Assembly: GCA_964420325.1 (NCBI GenBank)
Contig: CAYQSU010000003.1
Coordinates: forward strand, 25,549 to 89,548
DNA length: 64,000 nucleotides
DNA from: CAYQSU01 sp964420325
GTDB taxonomy: Bacteria > Pseudomonadota > Alphaproteobacteria > Rhodospirillales > Defluviicoccaceae
Direction: 5' to 3'
Below are positions 56,845 through 64,000 of the stretch, one piece after another. Positions within the stretch are counted from its first letter, which is position 1. Every line of letters starts with the position of its first letter. Made by a program: the position numbers and the translations under genes. The notes below the pieces were generated by a model that worked only from the letters and a program-made list of their open reading frames with translations, was not told the origin of the DNA and did not search any database.

Positions 56845-58940
56845 ACCTCGACGTCCTCTTCAGCCCCCTGGTGCCGTGGCCGATGCTGGCCGCGGCCGCC
56901 ATCGCGTCGATCGCGCTCGTCACCTTCCTGATCGTGCGGCGCGGACGCGGCTGGCCACTGCGTGCGGCGGCGCTGGCGATCCTCCTCGCCGCTCTCGCGA
57001 ACCCCATCGTCGTCCGCGAGGACCGGGAACCCCGCAAGGACCTCGCGGTCGTCGTCGTCGATGGCTCTCCCAGCCAGGAGCTGGCCGGCCGGCCCGCAAC
57101 GACGGCCGCGCTGCTGCGGTCGATCGACAAGTCTCTCCAGCGGTTCAAGGACCTGGAGGTGCGGACCGTGCGCGTCGCGAGGTCAGCGGACGACCGCGGG
57201 ACCCGGCTGTTCTCCCAGCTCGCGCAAGAGCTTGCCGACGAACCCGCGGAGCGGCTCGCCGGCATCCTGTTGGTGACCGACGGCCAGGTCCATGACGTTC
57301 CCGAAGCCGGCACGTCGCTTTCCCTCGCCGCGCCGGTGCACGTCCTGTTGACCGGCGACCGGGACGACAGGGATCGCCGCCTGGTGATCGATCAGGCGGC
57401 CGCCTACGGGATGGTCGGGACCGCGGTCAGCGTCGTCTACCGGATCGTCGATCACGGCGCCGGCGACGATCGCGCCTGGCCGCGACGGCCGGCGAGGGTG
57501 TCGGTCCGCGTCGACGGCGAGCCCCTGGCGACGGTCGACGCCGTGATCGGCGAGCCCGAGAGCCAATCCATCGTCCTCAGGCACGCGGGCCCGACCGTCA
57601 TCGAACTCGAGGTGGAGGCCGCACCGGGAGAGCTGTCGACGGTCAACAACCATGCCGTCGTCACCGTCAACGGCGTCCGCGATCGGCTCAAGGTGCTGTT
57701 GGTGTCGGGCCAGCCGCACGCCGGGGAGCGGACATGGCGCAACATCCTGCGATCGGATCCCGCCGTCGACCTCGTTCACTTCACCATCCTGCGGCCGCCG
57801 GAGAAGGACGACCTCGCCACCATCCAGGAGCTCTCGCTGATCGCCTTTCCGGTCCAGGAGCTGTTCGAGGAGAAGCTCTACGACTTCGATCTCATCATCT
57901 TCGACCGCTATGTCGTGCGCGGCATCCTTCCCTACCGCTACATGACGCGCGTCGTCGATTACGTGAAGGACGGCGGAGCGATGCTGCTGGCACTCGGTCC
58001 CGAGTTCGCGAGCGTCGCCAGTCTGTTTCACACGCCGATGGCCGAGATCATGGCGACCGCGCCCACCGGGCGCATCCTCGAGCAAGCGTACCGGCCGCTG
58101 GTCACCGATGTCGGCCGAAGGCATCCGGTGACATCGGCGCTGCCGGGCGAGCAGGCGGTCGGCGACGCCGAGGAGGAGGAGAACAAGACGGAACCGCGCT
58201 GGGGCCGCTGGTTCCGCCTGATCGAGGCCGACGTGCGCTCGGGATCGGTGCTGATGGCGGGACCCGGCCTGCGCCCCCTGCTCGTCGTCGATCACGTCGG
58301 CGAAGGGCGGGTGGCCGGCCTGCTCTCCGATCAGCTGTGGCTGTGGGCACGGGGATACGACGGCGGCGGTCCCCATGGCGAGCTGGTCCGCCGCCTCGTC
58401 CACTGGCTGATGAAGGAGCCGGAGCTCGAGGAAGAGGGGCTTGCCGCCACCATCGACGAGGGCCGGCTCGTCATCGAGCGTCGCAGCCTCAGCCCCGAGG
58501 CGGCGCAGGTAACCGTGGTCGCTCCGTCGGGCGAGACCGAGCGCATCACCATGGAGCCGGAAGATGACGGCATCGCCCGCGCCGAACGGCCGGCGCCCGA
58601 TCCGGGACTCTACCGCGTGACCGACGGCGCGCGCACGGCGCTCGCCGCCAGCGGATCCCTGCACCGTCTCGAGTATGCCGATCTCCGCACCACCGACGAG
58701 CACCTCGGGGACGTCGCGAAGGCGACGGGAGGCGGCATCGCCTGGGCGGCCGACGGCCCGCCCGAGTTCCGGCGGGTGAGCGCCGGCCGGAGCACCACAG
58801 GCGACGGCTGGATGGGCGTTCGCCGCAACGACTTCTCGGTGGTGACCGGCGTCCGCCGGGTGCCCCTCCTGCCGGCGCTTCTGGTGCTGGCGCTGGCACT
58901 CGCGGCCCTGGCCGCCGCCTGGTGGCGCGAGGGGCGCTAG
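56841..58940 (+). CDS. Large membrane protein of the MoxR-DUF58-DUF4159 locus (glutamine amidotransferase-like domain)
   Basis: 699 residues from ATG 56841 (ATGA overlap). Helices near 16-32 (LAAAAIASIALVTFLIV) and 40-56, then a periplasmic or cytoplasmic vWA-like part with LAVVVVDGSPSQEL near 68. The centre, DRLKVLLVSGQPHAGERTWRN and YDFDLIIFDRYVVRGILPYRYM, resembles the glutamine amidotransferase-like domain of these proteins, without a catalytic cysteine that I can identify. A C-terminal helix LLPALLVLALALAALAAAWW anchors the end. It closes the four-gene unit. The function is unknown; the combination is common in Alphaproteobacteria. Confidence 0.82.
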   Translation: MNLDVLFSPLVPWPMLAAAAIASIALVTFLIVRRGRGWPLRAAALAILLAALANPIVVREDREPRKDLAVVVVDGSPSQELAGRPATTAALLRSIDKSLQRFKDLEVRTVRVARSADDRGTRLFSQLAQELADEPAERLAGILLVTDGQVHDVPEAGTSLSLAAPVHVLLTGDRDDRDRRLVIDQAAAYGMVGTAVSVVYRIVDHGAGDDRAWPRRPARVSVRVDGEPLATVDAVIGEPESQSIVLRHAGPTVIELEVEAAPGELSTVNNHAVVTVNGVRDRLKVLLVSGQPHAGERTWRNILRSDPAVDLVHFTILRPPEKDDLATIQELSLIAFPVQELFEEKLYDFDLIIFDRYVVRGILPYRYMTRVVDYVKDGGAMLLALGPEFASVASLFHTPMAEIMATAPTGRILEQAYRPLVTDVGRRHPVTSALPGEQAVGDAEEEENKTEPRWGRWFRLIEADVRSGSVLMAGPGLRPLLVVDHVGEGRVAGLLSDQLWLWARGYDGGGPHGELVRRLVHWLMKEPELEEEGLAATIDEGRLVIERRSLSPEAAQVTVVAPSGETERITMEPEDDGIARAERPAPDPGLYRVTDGARTALAASGSLHRLEYADLRTTDEHLGDVAKATGGGIAWAADGPPEFRRVSAGRSTTGDGWMGVRRNDFSVVTGVRRVPLLPALLVLALALAALAAAWWREGR

Positions 58941-59081
58941 CCGGCCGGCCTGCCGCGGCCACCGCACTGTCTCCATCCCGGGGACAATCATGGTCCGAAC
59001 CGGTTCGTTGTCTCCAAGGCGCCCGAGGCCCATCTCGTCCTTAGTGGTTGATCGGCTGAGATCGACGCGAAGGAGGGGCGA

Positions 59082-59684
59082 ATGGCGAAGATCCTCGTTG
59101 TCTACTATTCGAGCCACGGTCATGTGGAGGCGATGGCGGAGGCGGTGGCCGAAGGGGCCCGCGACGTCGCCGGCACGCAGGTGACGATCAAGCGCGTGCC
59201 GGAGCTGGTGCCCGAGGCGGTCGCCCGGTCCTCCGGCTACAAGCTCGATCAACGAGCGCCGATCGCGGCGCCGTCGGAGCTTGCCGACTACGACGCCATC
59301 ATCTTCGGCACGCCGACCCGGTTCGGCAACATGTGTGCGCAGATGCGCAACTTCCTCGATCAGACCGGCGGCCTGTGGATGAAGGGGTCGCTCATCGGCA
59401 AGGTCGGCAGCGTCTTCACCTCCACCGCGACCCAGCACGGCGGCCAGGAATCGACGCTCCTCTCGTTCCACACCACGCTCCTCCACCACGGCATGGTCAT
59501 CGTCGGTCTGCCGTACTCGGCGACGGGACAGATGGCGATCGACGAGATCACCGGCGGTTCACCCTACGGCGCCAGCACCATCGCCGCCGGCGACGGGTCC
59601 CGGCAGCCAAGCGCCAACGAACTCGAGCTGGCCCGCTTCCAGGGTCGCCACGTCGCGACGATCGCCGCCAAGCTCGCCGCGTGA
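59082..59684 (+). CDS. wrbA: NAD(P)H:quinone oxidoreductase, WrbA type
   Basis: 200 residues, flavodoxin fold. AKILVVYYSSHGHVEAMAEAVAEGA binds FMN phosphate, AIIFGTPTRFGNMCAQMRNFLDQTGGLW near 70-98 is the WrbA signature, and SVFTSTATQHGGQESTLLSFH near 110 and YGASTIAAGDGSRQPS near 165 complete the FMN site. It reduces quinones by two electrons, avoiding semiquinones, in the cytoplasm. GGAGG precedes ATG 59082. Not visibly tied to the aromatic island, though it is followed by a quinone-related glutathione transferase. Confidence 0.93.
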   Translation: MAKILVVYYSSHGHVEAMAEAVAEGARDVAGTQVTIKRVPELVPEAVARSSGYKLDQRAPIAAPSELADYDAIIFGTPTRFGNMCAQMRNFLDQTGGLWMKGSLIGKVGSVFTSTATQHGGQESTLLSFHTTLLHHGMVIVGLPYSATGQMAIDEITGGSPYGASTIAAGDGSRQPSANELELARFQGRHVATIAAKLAA

Positions 59685-59834
59685 GCGCACCCGTTTCCGT
59701 CGGAGACGGTCGATGTCCAATGCAACGGTCCGTGGCCGCACCCCCTGTTCGGGGGTGACGTCGCACCGCCGATCGCCTTCACCGGCGGCGGGCGGTTCTC
59801 CGTTGATCGCTTGATCGGTCGGGAGCTCTGAGCC

Positions 59835-60839
59835 ATGGGTTTGCTCGTCGACGGCGTCTGGCGGGATCGCTGGTACGACACCGCGTCCACGGCCGGACGC
59901 TTCGTCCGTCAGGAGAGCCGGTTCCGCAACTGGATCACCGCCGATGGCGCGTCCGGCTTCCAGGCCGAGTCGGGCCGCTACCACCTCTACGTCTCCCATG
60001 CCTGCCCCTGGGCACACCGCACGCTGATCGTTCGCACCCTCAAGGGGCTCGAAAGCGTGGTCTCGGTGTCGGTCGTCGAGCCGCTGATGCTGGAGAGCGG
60101 CTGGGAGCTGGCTCCGGGCACCGACCCGGTGAACGGCGCGCTCTATCTCTGCGAGGTTTACCTCAAGGCCGAGCCCGATTACACCGGCCGGGTGACGGTG
60201 CCGGTGCTGTGGGACAAGGATAGCCGCACCATCGTCAACAACGAGTCGGCAGACATCGTGCGCATGTTCAACGGCGCCTTCGACCGCGTTGGCGCCAGCG
60301 GCCCCGACCTCTATCCCGAGCCGCTGCGCCGGGAGATCGACGCCGTCAACGAGCGTGTCTACACCTTCGTCAACAACGGCGTCTACCGGGCCGGCTTCGC
60401 CACCTCGCAGGAGGCCTACGACGAGGCCGTCGACGCGCTGTTCCAGACGCTCGACTGGCTGGACGACCGGCTGTCCCGCCACCGCTATCTGGTCGGCGAC
60501 CGCCTCACCGAGGCCGACTGGCGGCTGTTCACGACCCTTGTGCGGTTCGATGCCGTCTATCACGGGCACTTCAAGTGCAACCTCAGGCGCCTCGTCGAAT
60601 ACGCGAACCTATGGCCCTACGTGCGCGAGCTCTATCAGGAGCCGGGGATTGCCGCGACCGTGCACCTCGATCACATCAAGACCCACTATTACGGAAGCCA
60701 CCGCTCGATCAACCCGACCGGCATCGTGGCGAAAGGACCGCTCGTCGATTTCACCCGGCCCCACGGCCGCGATGGCCTCTGCGCCGCACGAGGCCGGCGC
60801 CGCGGCACCGGCCAACACGGCGATGTGATGCCCATTTGA
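59835..60839 (+). CDS. Glutathionyl-hydroquinone reductase (Xi-class GST, YqjG/PcpF-like)
   Basis: 334 residues. YHLYVSHACPWAHRTLIVRTLKGLE carries the catalytic cysteine in CPWA near residue 56; VPVLWDKDSRTIVNNESADIVRMFN near 122-147 binds glutathione; DRLTEADWRLFTTLVRFDAVY near 220 is the C-terminal helical domain. Enzymes of this class reduce glutathionyl-hydroquinones. The last 30 residues (HGRDGLCAARGRRRGTGQHGD) are low complexity and probably not conserved. It follows wrbA by 150 bases. Downstream lies the small-RNA candidate and its terminator. Confidence 0.9.
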   Translation: MGLLVDGVWRDRWYDTASTAGRFVRQESRFRNWITADGASGFQAESGRYHLYVSHACPWAHRTLIVRTLKGLESVVSVSVVEPLMLESGWELAPGTDPVNGALYLCEVYLKAEPDYTGRVTVPVLWDKDSRTIVNNESADIVRMFNGAFDRVGASGPDLYPEPLRREIDAVNERVYTFVNNGVYRAGFATSQEAYDEAVDALFQTLDWLDDRLSRHRYLVGDRLTEADWRLFTTLVRFDAVYHGHFKCNLRRLVEYANLWPYVRELYQEPGIAATVHLDHIKTHYYGSHRSINPTGIVAKGPLVDFTRPHGRDGLCAARGRRRGTGQHGDVMPI

Positions 60840-60885
60840 ACCATGGGGGCTTGCATTCCTTAAGCGAAATGCACATGTTCTAGGT

Positions 60886-60970
60886 GTCGGTCGGCCTCCC
60901 CTGCCGGCTGACGACCTAAGCCTCCTACCCGATGAACTAGCGCCGCCCCCAACCAGGGCGGCCCTTTTTT
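60886..60970 (+). ncRNA. Candidate small RNA with C-rich hairpin loop and intrinsic terminator
   Basis: A 10-bp hairpin (GTCGGTCGGC at 60886-60895 with GCCGGCTGAC at 60903-60912, two G-U pairs) shows the loop CTCCCCT. A single-stranded GCCTCCTACCC follows (60920-60930), then a terminator. Exposed CUCCC/CCUCCU motifs next to a terminator are typical of alphaproteobacterial regulatory RNAs that mask ribosome binding sites. It lies 46 bases after the GST-type gene and could also be its 3' UTR. A TTGCAT at 60851 could serve as a -35 box, but the -10 is unclear. Confidence 0.4.
60942..60970 (+). terminator. Intrinsic terminator
   Basis: Perfect 7-bp stem GCCGCCC (60942-60948) / GGGCGGC (60956-60962), loop CCAACCA, followed by CC and six T. 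The clearest rho-independent terminator in the window. Confidence 0.85.
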
Positions 60971-61117
60971 CCCCGATCGAACCCGCGCACGTCCGTCGTG
61001 GATCGCCAGGCGCCATCGCGGTCGGGACAAGGCCTACCACGGGTCCGAGGGCTCGCGTACAATCCGATCGCGCCTCCCGGCCGTAACATCCATGGTTTTC
61101 ACTGGCGGATCGGTCCC

Positions 61118-61705
61118 ATGATCACACGGCATCTCGGATCGGCTCTTGGCAGTCTGTTGGTTCTGCTCTCGCCCGAGGCCGCCCTCGCCGGCGAGGAGCG
61201 CGGCCGCATGAACAGCGCACATGCCTTCGCGTTCACGTCGATCGATGGCGAGCCGCTTCCGCTCTCCGGCTTCGAAGGCAAGGCGGTGCTGATCGTGAAC
61301 ACAGCCTCGTTCTGCGGTTTCACGCGCCAGTACGCCGATCTGCAGGCTCTGTGGGAGCGCTATCGTGAGCGGGGACTGGTTGTGCTCGGCGTGCCCTCGA
61401 ACGACTTCGGCGCGCAGGAGCCCGGAAGCGAGGCGGAGATCAAGGAATTCTGCGAGGTCAACTTCAACATCGATTTCCCGTTGACGGCCAAGGAGGCGGT
61501 GGTTGGCCCGGGCGCTCATCCGTTCTACCGGTGGGCCGCCGAAAAGCTTGGTTACGCCGCGGCCCCGAAATGGAACTTCCACAAGTACCTGATCGCGCCC
61601 GATGGCCGCCTCGAGGACTGGTTCTCGACGGTGACCGCGCCGACCGCACCGCGGGTGATCAAGGCGATCGAGGCGCACCTGCCGAAGCCGCCCGGCGTTT
61701 CGTAG
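61118..61705 (+). CDS. Glutathione peroxidase-like protein, exported
   Basis: 195 residues. A signal peptide RHLGSALGSLLVLLSPEAALA is followed by HAFAFTSIDGEPLPLSGFEG. The peroxidatic cysteine is in NTASFCGFTRQY near 70 and WNFHKYLIAPDGRLEDW near 153 supplies the usual Trp and Asn. The middle motif is VPSNDFGAQEPGSEAEI instead of the common CNQFxxQEPG, so both the resolving cysteine and the tetrad glutamine are replaced (S, D). Thus a periplasmic thiol peroxidase with altered mechanism, or a related thiol protein. ATG 61118 has a weak ribosome site. Isolated gene. Confidence 0.82.
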   Translation: MITRHLGSALGSLLVLLSPEAALAGEERGRMNSAHAFAFTSIDGEPLPLSGFEGKAVLIVNTASFCGFTRQYADLQALWERYRERGLVVLGVPSNDFGAQEPGSEAEIKEFCEVNFNIDFPLTAKEAVVGPGAHPFYRWAAEKLGYAAAPKWNFHKYLIAPDGRLEDWFSTVTAPTAPRVIKAIEAHLPKPPGVS

Positions 61706-61763
61706 CCGCGCGCGCTGGCCCAGGGCCGGTCGACCGTGCCGCACAGGCCATCAGCGGTGGCCG

Positions 61764-61797
61764 ACGGTCGGACGCTCGAAACGGTCGGACGCTCGAA
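61764..61797 (+). repeat. 17-bp perfect tandem duplication
   Basis: ACGGTCGGACGCTCGAA is repeated twice head to tail between the peroxidase and SDR genes. It probably arose by slippage; there is no sign of further copies nearby. Confidence 0.8.
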
Positions 61798-61886
61798 AAT
61801 GTCGGCGAGGCACACGATGTGAGGGGGAAGAGAGCGCGCCGCCATCGGGCCGCGGCCGTCGCTGTGGGGTACGGGGAGAAACCATC

Positions 61887-62528
61887 ATGGCCAGGGTTCT
61901 GGTAATCGGCGCGAGCAAGGGGATCGGGTTGGAGACGGTGAGGCGCGCTCTGGAGGCGGGCCACACCGTCCGGGCGCTGGCGCGCTCGGCGGGACGCATC
62001 CCTCTCGATCATCCGAACCTTGAAAAGACCACGGGAGACGCCCTCGATCCGGCGGCCGTCAAGGCTGCGCTCGTCGGTGTCGATGCCGTGATCCAGACAC
62101 TCGGTCTCTCGGCCGGGCCGGACATGCTGTTCAAACCCGTCCGCCTGTTCTCCGAGGCGACGCGCATCCTTGTCGCGGCGATGGAGGAGGCCGGGGTCAG
62201 GCGCCTGATCTGCGTCACCGGCTTCGGTGCCGGCGACAGCCGCAACCGGGGCGGACTCCTGTACAACACCGCTTTCCAACTGTTCCTTGGTCGCGCGTAC
62301 GACGACAAGGACATTCAGGAGCGCATCATCCGCAACAGCAAGCTCGGCTGGGTGATCGCGCGACCGGTGATCCTCACCAGCGGCCGGCGGACCGGCGCCT
62401 ACCGGGCGCTCGTCGATCCCCGGGAGTGGCGGTGCGGCTTCATCTCGCGGGCCGACGTCGCCGACTTCCTGGTCAAGCAGATCGACGACGACACCTATCT
62501 CGGCACGACGCCGGTGCTCACCGGCTGA
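61887..62528 (+). CDS. Atypical SDR, NAD(P)-binding (SDR_a5/NmrA-like)
   Basis: 213 residues. NAD(P) motif VLVIGASKGIGLETVRRAL at residue 4, GDALDPAAVKAALVGVDAVIQTLGLS near 50-75, and VRRLICVTGFGAGDSRN near 105. No YxxxK catalytic pair is evident, so it is likely a quinone-sensing or atypical oxidoreductase. Monocistronic between the peroxidase-like and channel genes. Function is unknown. Confidence 0.85.
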   Translation: MARVLVIGASKGIGLETVRRALEAGHTVRALARSAGRIPLDHPNLEKTTGDALDPAAVKAALVGVDAVIQTLGLSAGPDMLFKPVRLFSEATRILVAAMEEAGVRRLICVTGFGAGDSRNRGGLLYNTAFQLFLGRAYDDKDIQERIIRNSKLGWVIARPVILTSGRRTGAYRALVDPREWRCGFISRADVADFLVKQIDDDTYLGTTPVLTG

Positions 62529-62744
62529 CGGGCCGATCTCGGCCCGAGGCGCGGCCGTCGACGACATGCCGGCGCCGGGAGCGGACGCGCGGCAGCCGAC
62601 CGCCGATCGATGCGGCCGGCGATTGAACGCTCGAAGCGCACCGTGGTAAAGACCTCGACGAGGCGCGGGACGGGCGCGGGACGCCGCCCGAACCGGCCCG
62701 ACCCCGGAAACCCGTACCGTCATCGAGGAGGGCTGCGGCCGATC

Positions 62745-63650
62745 ATGACCACCCTGCCCGCACCGGCTGCACCACCGTCGGACGGGCTGCGGAGCCGGCT
62801 GCGTTCGATCGTCGAGGCGCCTCGCGTTCAGAGATTGATCCTCGCGTTGATCGTCGTCAATGCCGTCACCCTCGGTCTGGAAACCTGGCCGGCGGCGATG
62901 GCCGCGGCCGGGCCGCTGATCGTCGGTGCCGACCGCTTGATGCTCGCGATCTTCACCGTCGAGATCGCCCTCCGCCTTTACGCGCACGGTCTTCGTTTCT
63001 TCCGCGACCCGTGGAGCGTGTTCGACTTCGTCGTCGTCGGCATCGCGCTGGTGCCGGCGACGGAGGGCTTCTCGGTGCTGCGCGCCCTTCGCGTTCTGCG
63101 CGTACTCCGCATCGTCTCGGCGGTGCCGCGGATGCGGATGGTGGTGCGGGCGCTGTTGTCGGCGATCCCGGGACTCGGCTCCATCGTCGCCCTGCTCGGG
63201 CTCCTCTTCTACGTCGCCGCGGTGATGGCGACGAAGCTGTTCGGCGCGGCCTTCCCCGAGTGGTTCGGCTCGGTGCCGAAGAGCCTCTATTCGCTGTTCC
63301 AGGTGATGACCCTGGAAAGCTGGTCGATGGGCATCGTGCGGCCAGTGATGGAGGTGTTTCCCTTCGCCTGGGCGTTCTTCGTGCCGTTCATCCTGATCGC
63401 CACGTTCACCATGCTCAACCTGTTCATCGCAGTGGTCGTCAGTGCGATGCAGTCCGAGCACGACGCCTCGCGCGAGGCGGGCGAGCACGCGGCCCACGAC
63501 GAACGCGAGACGATCCTCGTCGAGATCCGCGCGCTGCGCGCCGAAATGGCAAGCCTCCAGCGGTCGTTGGGGCGATCACCGCCCGACATCGAAGGCGCGG
63601 CCGCCAAGGCCGGCGAATCCGGCCGGGCGGGTCGTGGGGGTCAGGTCTAG
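62745..63650 (+). CDS. Bacterial voltage-gated sodium channel (NaChBac/NavMs-like)
   Basis: 301 residues, six transmembrane helices. S4 has four arginines at three-residue spacing (R113, R116, R119, R122; LRALRVLRVLR). The pore has filter TLESWSM (189-195) as in Na+-selective NavMs-like channels, preceded by SLYSLFQVM. S6 FFVPFILIATFTMLNLFIAVVVSAM is followed by a C-terminal coiled-coil-like helix (EREТ-rich region near 245-275). GAGGAGG precedes ATG 62745 by 14 bases. The last eight residues and the stop codon are encoded by the first copy of the tandem repeat at 63628, so the original C-terminus may differ. Confidence 0.92.
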   Translation: MTTLPAPAAPPSDGLRSRLRSIVEAPRVQRLILALIVVNAVTLGLETWPAAMAAAGPLIVGADRLMLAIFTVEIALRLYAHGLRFFRDPWSVFDFVVVGIALVPATEGFSVLRALRVLRVLRIVSAVPRMRMVVRALLSAIPGLGSIVALLGLLFYVAAVMATKLFGAAFPEWFGSVPKSLYSLFQVMTLESWSMGIVRPVMEVFPFAWAFFVPFILIATFTMLNLFIAVVVSAMQSEHDASREAGEHAAHDERETILVEIRALRAEMASLQRSLGRSPPDIEGAAAKAGESGRAGRGGQV

Positions 63651-63740
63651 CATTGTAGCACGGGTCGTGCGGGTCGTGGGGGTCAGGTCTAGCATTGTAG
63701 CGTTCAGTCGGGTCGTGGGGGTCAGGTCTAGCATTGTAGC
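63628..63740 (+). repeat. Three-copy tandem repeat, REP-like
   Basis: The 32-base unit starting CGGGTCGTGGGGGTCAGG and ending CTAGCATTGTAGC occurs at 63628-63659, 63670-63701 and 63709-63740. Copies 2 and 3 are followed by GTTCAGT, and a partial CGGGTCGTG lies between copies 1 and 2. On the minus strand the core reads AGACCTGACCCCC, a sequence type I associate with dispersed REP-like intergenic repeats. Copy 1 ends the sodium channel gene (TAG within CTAGC). Confidence 0.85.
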
Positions 63741-64000
63741 GTTCAGTCGGAGCACGCCGCGCGCCGTAGGGCTTGAGGATGCGCCTGGTGTTGGCCCCCA
63801 GCGTGCGCCCAGGATAGCCGATCGGCACGGATGGTTCGTGTTTCTTCAGGATTCCCAACCAGGGCGATCAGGGTCCGAAGCCAGCCGGCGGTGACCGGTC
63901 ATATAGGAATATTCTCTTGACACGGCGCCTTGCCGCCACCATGTTCTCCCCTCAAGTCTGTGGTCCTGCGGACGGATGGGCCGACGGTGCCTTAGGTTCG
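63741..64000. other. Right-hand end: no supported gene
   Basis: This 260-base stretch holds no convincing protein. A minus-strand frame (GILKKHEPSVPIGYPGRTLG) could be the end of an unidentified small gene that runs into the repeats, and a short minus-strand start (ATGGTGGCGGCAAGG, near 63943, after GAGGGGAG) stops within 25 codons. GACCGGTC and GAATATTC palindromes occur near 63895 and 63907. It may be a decayed mobile-element end but I cannot show it. Confidence 0.3.

Noticed and set aside
57183..59489. 768-codon minus-strand frame opposite the MoxR-locus membrane protein and wrbA
   Set aside because: It crosses two well-supported plus-strand genes and has shadow-type composition.
60880..60960. 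tRNA-like look on the minus strand (TAGTTCATCGGGTAGGA)
   Set aside because: The D-arm-like string is not followed by a T-arm with GTTCGA and no cloverleaf can be drawn; the region folds better as a hairpin plus terminator on the plus strand.
63628..63740. CRISPR-like spaced repeats
   Set aside because: Only three copies with spacers of 7-10 bases that themselves repeat; no cas genes. A tandem repeat is the better description.

Overview
The window is GC-rich and densely coded, with small hydrophilic domains rich in Ala, Gly and Arg, ATGA/GTGA start-stop overlaps, GTG and TTG starts, and a downstream block (CCA-adding enzyme, DUF6111, NUDIX, DUF1285) typical of Alphaproteobacteria. I read it as an alphaproteobacterial chromosome, probably near Rhodospirillales. 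No rRNA, tRNA, CRISPR array or intact transposase was seen. The left edge cuts an ABC transporter ATPase gene.

About 1-39800 is an anaerobic aromatic-degradation island of the Thauera/Magnetospirillum type. Two branched-chain/aromatic-acid ABC transporters (1-3704 and 8652-13255, both minus) flank a plus-strand beta-oxidation operon: hotdog thioesterase, 3-hydroxyacyl-CoA dehydrogenase, thiolase and glutaryl-CoA dehydrogenase (4149-8629). A second plus operon (13615-21975) carries a FlK-like thioesterase, a PadB-like molybdopterin oxidoreductase, a fused PadC-PadD subunit and an IorAB-like arylpyruvate/2-oxoacid ferredoxin oxidoreductase; its last gene has an apparent frameshift. A P-type ATPase, a rubrerythrin-like protein and a 2-oxoglutarate:ferredoxin oxidoreductase (korBA) lie on the minus strand (21994-27999). 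Facing them is the core operon had-oah-dch-bcrCBAD-fdx (28247-36168), which encodes ATP-dependent class I benzoyl-CoA reductase, its ferredoxin and the enzymes to 3-hydroxypimelyl-CoA. Three paralogous GNAT acetyltransferases, an SDR and an Rrf2 regulator (36645-39751) close the island; one GNAT next to the Rrf2 gene recalls the BadL/BadM pair of Rhodopseudomonas palustris.

These genes fit one pathway. Aromatic acids are imported. Arylacetyl-CoA is oxidised to the 2-oxo acid level and on to benzoyl-CoA. KorAB reduces the ferredoxin that feeds BcrCBAD. Dch/Had/Oah open the ring, and the 4.6-8.6 kb operon takes 3-hydroxypimelyl-CoA to glutaryl-CoA and crotonyl-CoA. No aryl-CoA ligase is present in the window. 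A shared operator-like sequence, about YGCA-N6-TRCM, occurs in every promoter-bearing gap of the island and suggests one regulon.

About 39900-64000 is ordinary chromosome. It holds a TPR protein; a TAXI-TRAP transporter whose permease gene has an in-frame amber codon; two small lipoprotein-like genes; a PfkB kinase; MtgA; a methyltransferase; the CCA/NUDIX/DUF1285 block; a MoxR-DUF58-DUF4159 locus; WrbA; a glutathionyl-hydroquinone reductase; a candidate small RNA with C-rich loop and terminator; a glutathione peroxidase-like protein; an atypical SDR; and a NavMs/NaChBac-type sodium channel whose 3' end runs into a tandem repeat.
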